The notes below the pieces were generated by a model, which was not told the origin of the DNA, ran no database searches, and saw only the letters and a program-made list of their open reading frames with translations. This document shows, piece by piece, positions 17,818 to 26,203 of a stretch of 64,000 nt of DNA (within the stretch, counting starts at the first letter, position 1; each line of letters begins with the position of its first letter). The stretch is from assembly GCF_014648915.1 (NCBI RefSeq), contig NZ_BMSA01000024.1, positions 1-64,000 of the forward strand, read 5' to 3'. The position numbers and the translations under genes were made by a program. This DNA is from Streptomyces phaeofaciens. GTDB lineage: Bacteria; Actinomycetota; Actinomycetes; Streptomycetales; Streptomycetaceae.

Positions 17818-18666
17818 TCAGTCCAGCCCGGCCACGAGCCGGAACGCGGAGTCCGCCCGGTACAGATCGCTGTGCTGGTACGTCTCCAGCCGGATCTGGA
17901 AGTCCTTGTGGCGGAGGAAGCGGCCCGGGTAGTTCACCGACTCCAGCATGACCGCGCCGGAGTAGGCGGAGGAGCGGGCGCAGAAGGTGGCGTCCTGCTT
18001 GAACAGCGAGGAGCCGTCGCTGCGTTCGGAGCGCAGGACGAAGTTGCGGTGGCGCAGGTACGTCCCGTCGGCCGTGGCGAAGGAGTAACAGGCGCTGTCG
18101 GCCAGGCCCTTGACCACGGTGAAGGTGGAGTCCTGGCGGGACTCCGAGCCGCGCACGCCGTCGAGCTTGACCAGCCCGCCGCTCACATGCCAGTACCGGT
18201 CCGGGTAGTTGACCGAGCGGACCGAGCGTTCCGTGGTGGCCGGCTCGGGGTCGGTCGGTTCCCCGGCCGGCGACGCGGCGGGCGAGGCCGAGGCGCGCGG
18301 TGTCGAACTCCCCTGGGGGCGGGGCGAGGAGCTGGCCGCGGACGCGGACGGGGAAGCGCTTTCCGTTTTTTCCTCGCCCTTCCCCTTCCCGTCCGAGGTG
18401 GACGTCCCGTTCGCGGAGGGGGTGGCGAAGGAGATGAGTCCGCCGTCGGTCTCGTCGTCCGACAGGGTCCGCCCGTCACGGGACTTCGACGCCTCGTCGA
18501 CGGGCTTGTCGTTGATGGCGATCGCCGTCACGCAGGACACGATGGTGGCCACGGCGAGGGCACCGGCCAGCCAGAGCCGGCGGGTTCCGGGTGCCCGGGA
18601 CGTGTCCGGGGCCCAGCCGTTCTCCCAGGGCTGTTCCTGGGGAGGCCGGGACTTGTCTATTGGCAT
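17818..18666 (-). CDS. Membrane-anchored AbfB (arabinose-binding) domain protein
   Basis: A 282-residue protein with a cytoplasmic head of about 30 residues and one membrane segment (RLWLAGALAVATIVSCVTAI). A long Ser/Pro/Ala-rich linker follows, then a C-terminal AbfB/CBM42-type beta-trefoil with repeated SVNYPDRYWHV, FATADGTYLRHRNFVL and SVNYPGRFLRHKDFQI. Such domains bind arabinofuranose side chains; here no catalytic domain is attached, so it may tether the cell to arabinoxylan. ATG 18666 has GGAGGAA at good spacing. It is a single-gene unit. Confidence 0.88.
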   Translation of the reverse strand: MPIDKSRPPQEQPWENGWAPDTSRAPGTRRLWLAGALAVATIVSCVTAIAINDKPVDEASKSRDGRTLSDDETDGGLISFATPSANGTSTSDGKGKGEEKTESASPSASAASSSPRPQGSSTPRASASPAASPAGEPTDPEPATTERSVRSVNYPDRYWHVSGGLVKLDGVRGSESRQDSTFTVVKGLADSACYSFATADGTYLRHRNFVLRSERSDGSSLFKQDATFCARSSAYSGAVMLESVNYPGRFLRHKDFQIRLETYQHSDLYRADSAFRLVAGLD

Positions 18667-18870
18667 GCGCTGTTCCTCCAGCGGCGGCTCTCGTGGGCGG
18701 CCGCGGCTGCGATGGCCCGGTGTATGAACGGTGAAACAGTAGTGGAAGCCGTGGCCTACGTTCAGCCGTTTGAGTGAGCGGTTTCCATAACACTTTCGTA
18801 GCCTCGGCACCCCCTCAACGAGGGTTCGGGCGACGGGAGTCGGGGCCGGACGCACAGCGGCGCCCGGTGA

Positions 18871-18888
18871 TGTGTACGCTCGTACACA
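18871..18888. promoter_or_regulatory. Palindromic operator before the SMR/TetR pair
   Basis: TGTGTACG-CT-CGTACACA is a perfect inverted repeat ending on the A of the SMR start codon. A TetR-type repressor encoded just downstream is the obvious binder, giving autoregulation of the efflux pair. Confidence 0.72.
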
Positions 18889-19208
18889 TGGGATATCTGA
18901 CGCTCGCCGGAGCCATCGCCGCCGAGGTGGCCGCGACGACCGCCATGAAGTACAGCGAAGGCTTCTCCAGACTCTGGCCCAGTGTGCTGACGGCCGTCGG
19001 CTACGTCGTCTCGTTCCTGCTCCTCGCCCAGACCCTCAAGTCCGTGGGCATCGGCACGGCCTACGCGATCTGGTCCGGCGCCGGCACCGCGACGATCGCC
19101 GTCCTCGGCCTGCTCCTCTTCGGCGAGGCCCTCACCCTGACCAAGATCGCCGGCATCGTGCTGATCGTCGGCGGCGTGGTGGTGCTGAATCTCGGCGGCG
19201 CGCACTGA
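18888..19208 (+). CDS. Small multidrug resistance (SMR) transporter
   Basis: A 106-residue four-helix membrane protein of the EmrE/QacC family, which exchanges protons for cationic compounds. The essential Glu is Glu13 in the first helix (AGAIAAEVAATTAMKYSEGF), and the TAYAIWSGAGTA motif lies in helix 3. ATG 18888 abuts the palindromic operator with no Shine-Dalgarno, so translation may be leaderless. Its stop TGA shares a base with the TetR start. Confidence 0.93.
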   Translation: MGYLTLAGAIAAEVAATTAMKYSEGFSRLWPSVLTAVGYVVSFLLLAQTLKSVGIGTAYAIWSGAGTATIAVLGLLLFGEALTLTKIAGIVLIVGGVVVLNLGGAH

Positions 19209-19759
19209 TGCCCCGCCGCTACGATCCCGAACGCCGCCAGCGGATCATCGACGCCGCCATCCGGGTCGTCGGGGAGAAGGGCCTGGCCGGCCTCAGCCAT
19301 CGCACGGTGGCCGCCGAGGCGGACGTCCCCCTCGGCTCCACCACGTACCACTTCGCCACCCTCGACGACCTCCTCGTCGCGGCGCTCCGCCAGGCCAACG
19401 AGGGCTTCGCCAAGGTCCTGACGGCCCGCGGCGGCCTCTCCTCCCCGCACGCCGACCTCCCCACCGAACTGGCCGCCCTCCTCGGCGAATGGCTGGCCGG
19501 CGACCGCACCGGCGTGGAGCTGGAGTACGAGCTGTACCTCGCCGCCCTGCGCCGCCCCGCCCTGCGCCCGGTGGCCGCCGAGTGGGCCGACGACGCGGCC
19601 GCCCTCCTCTCCCACCGCACGGACCCCCGCACGGCCAGGGCCCTGGTGGCACTCATGGACGGCATCTGCCTCCAGGTCCTCCTGACGGACACGCCGTACG
19701 ACGAGGAGTACGCCCGGGAGACGCTGAGCCGGCTGATTCCGGGGGCCGCAGGGGGCTGA
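19208..19759 (+). CDS. TetR-family repressor of the SMR pump
   Basis: A 183-residue TetR protein. The N-terminal DNA-binding domain (RRQRIIDAAIRVVGEKGLAGLSHRTVAAEADVPLG...TYHF) is followed by a helical ligand domain. It overlaps the SMR gene by one base (TGATG), so the two are co-translated, and control of the 18-bp palindrome at 18871 is likely. The last eight codons and stop are part of a 48-bp tandem repeat that continues beyond the gene. Confidence 0.93.
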   Translation: MPRRYDPERRQRIIDAAIRVVGEKGLAGLSHRTVAAEADVPLGSTTYHFATLDDLLVAALRQANEGFAKVLTARGGLSSPHADLPTELAALLGEWLAGDRTGVELEYELYLAALRRPALRPVAAEWADDAAALLSHRTDPRTARALVALMDGICLQVLLTDTPYDEEYARETLSRLIPGAAGG

Positions 19760-19850
19760 CGGCGTGGTGCGCATGTGGCGCTGATTCCGGGGGCCGCAGG
19801 GGGCTGACGGCGTGGTGCGCATGTGCCGCTGATCCCGCGGGCCGCACGGT
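19733..19850. repeat. 48-bp tandem repeat spanning the TetR stop codon
   Basis: Two nearly identical 48-bp units (19733-19780, 19781-19828) and a degraded third start inside the TetR gene at the codons for LIPGAAGG and include its TGA (19757-19759). The remaining sequence to 20050 is C-rich and holds the dapD promoter region; no gene is seen there. Confidence 0.9.
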
Positions 19851-20050
19851 GCCGACCGGCGCCGCCTCCGGTGCTCCCTCCGGCCCCCTCCGGTGCTCCC
19901 TCCGGCGGCCCCCGCCTTCAGGCCCCGGGAGGGCCGCGCCCGCCCTCCCCCTGGGGGACCGCCCCACGGCCCCGCAGGGCCGCGCCCGTCTCCTGAGACG
20001 CCCCCTCCGCTGGTTAGCCTCCGCACCCTTCGTCCGGTTAGGTTGCCCTC

Positions 20051-21040
20051 ATGACCGATACGACTGCTCCTCGCACCACCGGCGCCGCGGCCGCCGGCCT
20101 CGCCACCCTCGCCGCCGACGGCACCGTTCTCGACACCTGGTTCCCCGCGCCCGAGCTCGTCGCCGAGCCCGGCCCGTCCGGCACCGAGCGGCTGAACGCC
20201 GAGAAGGCCGTGGAACTGCTCGGCGAGGGCGCGGCGAAGGCGATCGGCCCGGACGCCCGCCGTGGTGTGGAGGTCGTAGCGGTCCGCACGGTCATCGCCT
20301 CCCTCGACGAGAAGCCGATCGACGCCCACGACGTCTATCTCCGCCTGCACCTGCTCTCCCACCGCCTGGTGAAGCCGCACGGCCAGAGCCTGGACGGCAT
20401 CTTCGGGCACCTGGCCAACGTCGCCTGGACCTCGCTCGGCCCGGTCGCCGTGGACGACGTCGAGAAGGTCCGCCTGAACGCCCGCGCCGAGGGCCTGCAC
20501 CTCCAGGTGACGTCCATCGACAAGTTCCCGCGCATGACGGACTACGTGGCCCCCAAGGGCGTCCGGATCGCCGACGCCGACCGGGTCCGCCTCGGCGCGC
20601 ACCTCGCCGAGGGCACGACCGTCATGCACGAGGGCTTCGTGAACTTCAACGCCGGCACGCTCGGCACGTCGATGGTCGAGGGCCGTATCTCGGCCGGCGT
20701 GGTCATCGGCGACGGCTCGGACATCGGCGGCGGCGCCTCCACCATGGGCACCCTCTCCGGCGGCGGCAACGTGATCATCGCCGTCGGCGAGCGCTGCCTC
20801 ATCGGCGCCGAGGCGGGCGTCGGCATCGCGCTCGGCGACGAGTGCGTGGTGGAGGCCGGCCTGTACGTCACCGCGGGCACCCGCGTGACGATGCCCGACG
20901 GCCAGATCGTCAAGGCGCGCGAACTCTCCGGCGCCTCCAACATCCTCTTCCGCCGCAACTCGGTCACCGGCACGGTCGAGGCCCGCCCGAACAACGCGGT
21001 CTGGGGCGGCCTGAACGAGATCCTGCACAGCCACAACTGA
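20051..21040 (+). CDS. dapD: Tetrahydrodipicolinate N-succinyltransferase
   Basis: DapD of the succinylase branch of lysine/diaminopimelate synthesis, which acylates tetrahydrodipicolinate with succinyl-CoA. The 329-residue protein has the long actinobacterial N-terminal domain. A left-handed beta-helix follows, built from hexapeptide repeats (RIADADRVRLGAHLAEGTTV, ISAGVVIGDGSDIGGGAST). The C-terminal end is NAVWGGLNEILHSHN. A monocistronic gene with its own terminator at 21055. Confidence 0.96.
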   Translation: MTDTTAPRTTGAAAAGLATLAADGTVLDTWFPAPELVAEPGPSGTERLNAEKAVELLGEGAAKAIGPDARRGVEVVAVRTVIASLDEKPIDAHDVYLRLHLLSHRLVKPHGQSLDGIFGHLANVAWTSLGPVAVDDVEKVRLNARAEGLHLQVTSIDKFPRMTDYVAPKGVRIADADRVRLGAHLAEGTTVMHEGFVNFNAGTLGTSMVEGRISAGVVIGDGSDIGGGASTMGTLSGGGNVIIAVGERCLIGAEAGVGIALGDECVVEAGLYVTAGTRVTMPDGQIVKARELSGASNILFRRNSVTGTVEARPNNAVWGGLNEILHSHN

Positions 21041-21054
21041 CCCTGGACGACCGG

Positions 21055-21086
21055 AGCGCCCTCCCGCACCCGTGTGGGAGGGCGCT
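21055..21086 (+). terminator. Terminator after dapD
   Basis: A 15-bp stem (AGCGCCCTCCCGCAC against GTGTGGGAGGGCGCT, one G-U pair) with a 2-nt loop, 14 bp after the stop. Confidence 0.85.
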
Positions 21087-21179
21087 TGTGTGTGGACCGG
21101 CGAGTGCCGGTTCGTGCGAGGGGTCGACGAGTACAGGAAGCTGAAGGCGGCGCGTCCGCTGTAGTTGCGCGCCGCGCAC

Positions 21180-21541
21180 CGCCGACGCTGTGCCGGCACC
21201 GAGCTCGGCGCGGTCCTGGCGGCTGACCCGAGAGGGCCACTGCCCGGCCTGTCGCCGGTGCTGTCGGACCTCGGTGTCGGCGGCCTCTTCGAGGAGACTC
21301 AGGGCGTCGTTGTGGAACCGGCGTTCGGCTTCGCGGCACGGGGCGTCGAAGAAGGCTCGTCGGGCTTCGGCGAGGCCGCAGTGCAACAGGCCCATGGTCA
21401 CGAACACGGCTTCCACTCCGTGACACCCGTTGTCCTCGAGGACTGCTGGAGCGTGTCGGTGTCGCCGGTCGTCCCCCAGACGGGCCGGGCGGTTTCCCGC
21501 ATGGCGGCGATACGTGCCTGCCGGTCTGCGTCGAAGCTCAC
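21180..21541 (-). pseudogene. Frameshifted remnant of a small hypothetical gene
   Basis: GTG 21541, preceded by GGAAGG, opens a protein-like reading VSFDADRQARIAAMRETARP that continues to LQQ near 21443. The sense then moves to another frame: LEDNGCHGVEAVFVTMGLL, followed by AEARRAFFDAPCREAERRF and more helical sequence. Joining the two frames requires a 1-nt deletion around 21440-21443. No stop is met in the second frame before dapD, so the 3' end is also lost. The family is not recognised. The rest of the 21087-21734 gap shows nothing else convincing. Confidence 0.45.
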
Positions 21542-21734
21542 CGGGACCGCCTTCCGAGGGCTCCACAGGCCATCGCCCGGTCGGCGCCCGGCGCGATCGA
21601 GTTGCCGGGTCCGGCCCGTGGAAGTCGGTCGAAGTCGGTGGGGGAGGTGAGGCATAGCAGGGGCGGGTCGGGGGCGTCACACAAGGCACAGGGGTCGGGC
21701 ACAGGGTCCGTTCCCGGGGGAAGTGAAGGTGACG

Positions 21735-22292
21735 ATGGATGCCGAAGGGCTGGAAGGTTTCCGGGACTTCGTGGACAGCAGGTCGTCCGCGCTGCTGAGG
21801 ACGGCCGTCCTGCTCAGTGGCGGGGACCGGCACGCCGGTGAGGACCTGCTCCAGAACGCCCTGGCCAAGGCGGCGGGCCGCTGGCACCGCATCGACGAGC
21901 CCGAGGCGTACGTCCGGCAGGTGCTCTACCGGCAGCAGATCAGCCGCTGGCGGCTGAAGTGGCCCCGGCGGGAGGTGAGCGTCGCCGAACCCCCGGAACG
22001 GGGGGCGGCCCCCGACGACTCCGCGGCCGCCGAGCTGCGCGTCGTGATGCGCGCGGCCCTGTCGCGGCTGACCGCCCGCCAGCGCACGGTGCTGGTGCTG
22101 CGCTACTTCGAGGATCTGCCGGAGGCCGACGTGGCACGGCTCCTGGGCTGCTCCGTGGGCACCGTCCGGTCCACCACCCACCGCTCCCTGGCCCGGCTGC
22201 GCTCCCTCGCGCCGGAGCTGGCCGCCCTCGGCCCCGCGGACGTCGAGCAGCAGTCGTCCCGTGACTACTCGCCCGTGGAGGTGCGTCCGTGA
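21735..22292 (+). CDS. ECF sigma factor, SigE-family (sigma-70 regions 2 and 4)
   Basis: A 185-residue extracytoplasmic-function sigma factor of the TIGR02983 (SigE) type. Region 2 covers FRDFVDSRSSALLRTAVLLSGG through AYVRQVLYRQQISRWR, and region 4 covers LTARQRTVLVLRYFEDL through SVGTVRSTTHRSLARLR. ATG 21735 gives the usual family N-terminus; GTG at 21723 or 21729 are alternatives nearer the GGGGGAA. It is coupled by a GTGA overlap to a membrane protein that may be its anti-sigma partner. Confidence 0.92.
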   Translation: MDAEGLEGFRDFVDSRSSALLRTAVLLSGGDRHAGEDLLQNALAKAAGRWHRIDEPEAYVRQVLYRQQISRWRLKWPRREVSVAEPPERGAAPDDSAAAELRVVMRAALSRLTARQRTVLVLRYFEDLPEADVARLLGCSVGTVRSTTHRSLARLRSLAPELAALGPADVEQQSSRDYSPVEVRP

Positions 22293-23497
22293 ACGTCGAC
22301 GAACTCGTGCGTGACTCCCTGCGCGAGCAGGCCGACGCGCAGGGACCCGCGGTGCCGGGACTCGCCGACCGCGTGCTGGGTCTGCGCCGGCGCCGCCGTA
22401 CCCGCAGGATCGCCTCGATCGCGGCCGCGGCCGCCGCCGTGGTGGCCGTCGCCGTGGCGGTGCCGGCGCTGGAGTCCGGCGGCACGACCGACGTGCGCCC
22501 CGCGGACGTCACCCCGCCGAACCGGATCTCCGCGCACCCGGACCAGTCCCCGCCGCGCGACCTGATCGCCGCCGGCCGGACGGCGCTGGCCGCGTACTAC
22601 GCGACGACCGTCGTCCCGCGGTCGGCGGACCGGGCGGTGTCGACGCGCACCTACTGGCTGCTGAACCCGACGACGAAGAAGTATGTGAAGACCACCAAGT
22701 GGTCGTGGGTCGCCGTCGCGCCGGGCCTGCGGACCGCCGCCGTCCTGGAGCAGGAGCTGCCCGTCCGCCGGATCGGCCTGCTCGACCTGGTCAGCGGTGA
22801 GGTCAAGCGCTGGATCCCGGTCGATCACGCGGTCGGCGGCCTGGCGTTCTCCCGCGACGGGCGGGAGCTGGTGGCGACGGCCTACGACCGCAATCCCGAC
22901 CTGCGGGTCAAGTCGAGCGGCTCCGAGGGGTGGCAGGCGAACATGGAGCAGTCGTCCCGCACCGGCTTCTACGTGGTGGACGTCACCTCCGGGGCGAGCT
23001 CCTGGACCGGCATCGAGGCGGGCGGCGGCGACTTCGCCGTCGGCAACAGCCGCCAGGACTTCGCCTTCAGCCGCGACGGCAGCCGCGTCTGGGCCGGAAC
23101 GCCCATGCAGCCGGGCTACGAGTACTACTCCCGCCAGGGCGACCCGGTCGAGCCGCCGGCCGGCGAGAAGTACGCGCAGTGGTACGTCGATGCCGGGCTC
23201 TCGCCCGACGGGAAGCGGCTCGCCGGCGACTTCGCGGGCAAGAAGTACAAGACGTCCTCCTGGATCCTCGACCCCCGCACCGGGAAGCCGCTCACCGAGA
23301 CGCACGGCCAGCAGCTGCTCGCCTGGGCCGACGACTCCTCGCTGGTCGCCTGGGACATCGGCAAGGACGGCGACGAGTTCCACCAGCGGCTGGTGCTGGT
23401 GACGCCCGGCAGCGAGAAGGTCGTGGTCCTGAGCGACTTCCGTGCCACGGGGGACGACACGCTGGGACGCTGGGAGCCGGTCTTTGCGGACCGCTGA
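22289..23497 (+). CDS. Single-pass membrane protein with extracytoplasmic beta-propeller-like domain
   Basis: A 402-residue product. About 37 cytoplasmic residues (MNVDELVRDSLREQAD...LGLRRRRRTR) precede one membrane segment (IASIAAAAAAVVAVAVAV). The exterior domain has repeated strand patterns with SRDG/SPDG turns (AFSRDGRELV, AFSRDGSRVW, LSPDGKRLAG), as in WD40-like or TolB-like propellers. Its start overlaps the sigma-factor stop. That arrangement and topology suggest a regulator of the sigma factor, though no ZAS/HxxxCxxC zinc motif is present. Confidence 0.82.
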   Translation: MNVDELVRDSLREQADAQGPAVPGLADRVLGLRRRRRTRRIASIAAAAAAVVAVAVAVPALESGGTTDVRPADVTPPNRISAHPDQSPPRDLIAAGRTALAAYYATTVVPRSADRAVSTRTYWLLNPTTKKYVKTTKWSWVAVAPGLRTAAVLEQELPVRRIGLLDLVSGEVKRWIPVDHAVGGLAFSRDGRELVATAYDRNPDLRVKSSGSEGWQANMEQSSRTGFYVVDVTSGASSWTGIEAGGGDFAVGNSRQDFAFSRDGSRVWAGTPMQPGYEYYSRQGDPVEPPAGEKYAQWYVDAGLSPDGKRLAGDFAGKKYKTSSWILDPRTGKPLTETHGQQLLAWADDSSLVAWDIGKDGDEFHQRLVLVTPGSEKVVVLSDFRATGDDTLGRWEPVFADR

Positions 23498-23533
23498 CTG
23501 GCCCTCACCGGGCGCCTCCCGCCCGACGGCGGG

Positions 23534-24433
23534 TCAGGCGACCAGCCGCTCGTAGGCCGCCCGCAGCCCGTCGACCGTCTCCCGGTCGGCGGGCCGCAGC
23601 GGTGCCCGGACCGGACCGGCCGGCAGACCCAGGGCGCTCAGCAGCCCCTTGGCGGTGACGGTGCCGGGCAGCCCCGAGGCCATCATCGCCTCGATCAGTT
23701 CGGTGGCCCGGCGCTGGAGCGCGGCGGCTCCGCGGGTGTCCCCGGCGTCGAACAGGTCCAGCACGGCCCGGAGCGGGCCGGGGACCACGTTCGCGACCGT
23801 GCTGACGTACCCCGCCCCGCCGACGGCGTACAGCGCGAGGTTGTGCTCGTCGCAGCCCGCGTAGTAGGCGAGCCTGGTGCGCGCGATCACCTTCTGGGCG
23901 CCGAGGAAGTCGTAGGAGCAGTCCTTGACCGCCACGATCCGCGGGTGCTCGGCGAGCCGGATCAGCGTCTCCGGTTCGATCCGGGTCCCGGTGCGGCCGG
24001 GGATGTCGTACAGCATCACCGGCAGCCCGGAGGCGTCCGCGACCTCGCGGAAGTGGGCCTCCAGGGCGTCCTGCGGGGGCCGGCTGTAGTACGGGCTGAC
24101 CACCAGCACCCCGTCCGCGCCGGCCTTCTCGGCGGAGCGGGCGAGTTCCACGGTGTGCCGGGTGTCGAAGGTGCCCACGCCCGCGACGACCGTCGCCCGG
24201 TCGCCCACCGCCTCCCGTACCGCGGCGACCAGTTCGGCCTTCTCGGTGTCCGAGGTGGTCGGGGACTCGCCGGTCGTCCCGGACAGCACCAGCCCGTCGC
24301 AGCCCGCTCCGACCAGCCGCCGCGCGAGCAGTCCCGCCCCGTCGAGGTCGAGCGCGCCCCCCTCGGTGAAGGGGGTGACCATCGCGCACAGGGCGCGGCC
24401 GAAGGGCGGGGGAGCGGAGGGCGTGTGTGTCAT
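23534..24433 (-). CDS. dapA: 4-Hydroxy-tetrahydrodipicolinate synthase
   Basis: A 299-residue DapA. It condenses pyruvate with aspartate semialdehyde in lysine/DAP synthesis. Key residues are present: GTTGESPTTS, Tyr pair in SPYYSRP and MLYDIPGRTGTRIEP (with the substrate-binding Arg), and Schiff-base Lys in IVAVKDCSYDF. ATG 24433 matches family length; GTG 24469 would add 12 residues. Streptomyces usually has more than one dapA-like gene, so this may be an accessory copy. It is divergent from the ArsR-type regulator. Confidence 0.88.
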   Translation of the reverse strand: MTHTPSAPPPFGRALCAMVTPFTEGGALDLDGAGLLARRLVGAGCDGLVLSGTTGESPTTSDTEKAELVAAVREAVGDRATVVAGVGTFDTRHTVELARSAEKAGADGVLVVSPYYSRPPQDALEAHFREVADASGLPVMLYDIPGRTGTRIEPETLIRLAEHPRIVAVKDCSYDFLGAQKVIARTRLAYYAGCDEHNLALYAVGGAGYVSTVANVVPGPLRAVLDLFDAGDTRGAAALQRRATELIEAMMASGLPGTVTAKGLLSALGLPAGPVRAPLRPADRETVDGLRAAYERLVA

Positions 24434-24588
24434 GGGAGTAGTCTCGGCCGCCCCATTGTGAAGCTCCACTTAAATCTTCTACGAGGTATGCGTAAGGAAA
24501 GCTGAGAAGTTGCCGCGATGCGCGGGGGTCGACCACCGAACACTCTGGTCTCCTGGACAAAAAAAGTTTTCGGTGAGAGCCTGGACGC

Positions 24589-25197
24589 ATGCTGGACGTG
24601 ACCGTGATCGAGGACCCCGAGGCCGCCGCCGTCTCCCTGGACCCGACAAGGGCCAGGCTGCTGGCCGAGCTGGCCGCCGGGCCCGCCTCGGCCGCCATGC
24701 TGGCCGGCAAGGTCGGACTGCCGCGGCAGAAGGTGAACTACCACCTGAAGGCCCTGGAGCGGCACGGCCTGGTCGAGCTGGCCGGCGAGCGCCGCAAGGG
24801 CAACGTCACCGAGCGGCTGATGCGCGCGACCGCCGCGTCGTACGTGATCTCGCCGCTCGCCCTCGCCGAGGTGCAGCCGGACCCGGACCGCTTCCGGGAC
24901 CAGCTCTCCGCCCGCTGGCTGCTGGCGCTCGGCGCCCGGCTGGTGCGGGACGTCGGCTCGCTGATCACCGGCGCGGCCGAGGCCCGCAAACAGCTGGCGA
25001 CCTTCGCGCTGGACGGCGAGGTCCGCTTCGCCTCGGCGGCCGAACGGGCCGCCTTCCTCCAGGAGTTGACGGTCGGCGTCAGCGCGCTCATCAGCAAGTA
25101 CGACGCCCCCGATGCGCAGGGCGGCCGCGATCACCGGATCGTCGTCGCCGTACACCCCACGGTCAAGGACCAGCAGACCCCCGAACCGGACCAGTAG
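24589..25197 (+). CDS. ArsR-type winged-helix regulator
   Basis: A 202-residue regulator. The N-terminal winged helix is LDPTRARLLAELAAGPASAAMLAGKVGLPRQK...YHLKALERHGLVE, with wing ERRKGNVTERLMRAT. The remaining 110 residues form a helical domain of unknown ligand. It has no metal-binding Cys cluster, so it is not a classic ArsR sensor. It lies 16 bp upstream of an SRPBCC gene, a common ArsR/AHSA1 pairing in actinobacteria, so the partner gene is its likely target. The 155-bp gap to dapA holds the divergent promoters. Confidence 0.88.
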   Translation: MLDVTVIEDPEAAAVSLDPTRARLLAELAAGPASAAMLAGKVGLPRQKVNYHLKALERHGLVELAGERRKGNVTERLMRATAASYVISPLALAEVQPDPDRFRDQLSARWLLALGARLVRDVGSLITGAAEARKQLATFALDGEVRFASAAERAAFLQELTVGVSALISKYDAPDAQGGRDHRIVVAVHPTVKDQQTPEPDQ

Positions 25198-25213
25198 TCG
25201 CCAGGAGCCCGCC

Positions 25214-25948
25214 ATGTCCAAGGAATTCGAGATCACCCGTGAGTTCGAGGTCGACGCCACTCCGGACGAGGTGTGGGAGGCGGTCACGCACGGCACCGGG
25301 GCGTACCTGTGGCCGATGGATCCCCCCGAGCCCCGGGTGGGCGGCGCCGCCGCCTTCGGCTCCACCGTCACCGCCTGGGACCCGCCGCGCCACCTCACCA
25401 TCCGCAGCGAGGACGTCGGGTTCTCGGTCCAGAGCGTGAACCAGCTGGAGCACGTCATCGAGGCGCGCGACGGCGGCCGGCGCGCCTGGGTGCGGTACGT
25501 GCACAGCGGTGTCTTCACCGACGACTGGGACAACCAGTACGACGGCGCCGCCAAGCACACCGACTTCTATCTGCACACGCTGCGCGAGTACCTCACGCAC
25601 TTCGCGCCCCGCCCGGTGACCTTCGCCTCGCTCGACGGACCCGAGGCGTCCACCGGCGCGGACGCCTTCGCCGCGGCCGGCCGGGCCCTCGGGCTCACCG
25701 ACGGCGACGCCCGGGGCGCGGAGCTGACCGTCCACGGGCCGCAGGACTTCGACGCCGTACTGGACTACCGCGACCCGTACTTCATCGGGCTGCGGACCGA
25801 CTCCGCCCTCATCCGGCTCTTCGGCCGCAACCACTGGGGCGCCCCGGTCGGCATCAGCGTCCACGACTTCGCCGCGGACGCCGACGCGAAGGCGACCGAG
25901 GGCGCCTGGCGGAACTGGCTGGACAAGGTGTACAGCCAGTTCCCCTAG
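25214..25948 (+). CDS. SRPBCC (AHSA1-like) domain protein
   Basis: A 244-residue START/SRPBCC fold protein. The N-terminal part (ITREFEVDATPDEVWEAVTHGTG...) is the AHSA1-like hydrophobic-pocket domain. The C-terminal 90 residues are an extra region (LGLTDGDARGAELTVHGP ... WRNWLDKVYSQFP). Ligand and activity are unknown. AGGAG precedes ATG 25214. The TAG stop lies in the first unit of a large tandem repeat array. Confidence 0.88.
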   Translation: MSKEFEITREFEVDATPDEVWEAVTHGTGAYLWPMDPPEPRVGGAAAFGSTVTAWDPPRHLTIRSEDVGFSVQSVNQLEHVIEARDGGRRAWVRYVHSGVFTDDWDNQYDGAAKHTDFYLHTLREYLTHFAPRPVTFASLDGPEASTGADAFAAAGRALGLTDGDARGAELTVHGPQDFDAVLDYRDPYFIGLRTDSALIRLFGRNHWGAPVGISVHDFAADADAKATEGAWRNWLDKVYSQFP

Positions 25949-26160
25949 GACCACTAGGGACCCCTAGGACCACTAGGGACCCCTAGGACCACTAGGGACC
26001 CCTAGGACCACTAGGGACCCCTAGGATCCCTAGGGCCCCTGGACCTCTAGGGCCCCTGGACCTCTAGGGCCCCCTGGGACCTCTAGGGCCCCTGGACCTC
26101 TAGGGCCCCCTGGGACCTCTAGGGCCCCTGGACCTCTAGGGCCCCCTGGGACCCCTAGGC
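25942..26160. repeat. CCTAGG-rich tandem repeat array over a stop codon
   Basis: Four exact 19-bp units (25942, 25961, 25980 and 25999) are followed by a degraded unit. A second series from 26036 alternates 17-bp and 19-bp variants of CCCCTGGACCTCTAGGG. The first unit holds the last codon and stop of the SRPBCC gene. Units are partly self-complementary (CCCTAGG, CCTAGGG). There are no unique spacers and no associated cas genes, so it is not a CRISPR array. Confidence 0.93.
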
Positions 26161-26182
26161 CCCTGGATCCCCTAGGACTTCC

Positions 26183-26203
26183 CAGGGCAGGTCCCCTGCC
26201 CTG
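26183..26203 (-). terminator. Hairpin at the end of the nuclease gene
   Basis: A 9-bp stem CAGGGCAGG / CCTGCCCTG with a TCC loop directly follows the TAG stop of the minus-strand nuclease and separates it from the repeat array. Confidence 0.65.

Noticed and set aside
25942..26160. CRISPR array
   Set aside because: Units are contiguous with no unique spacers, and no cas genes lie nearby.
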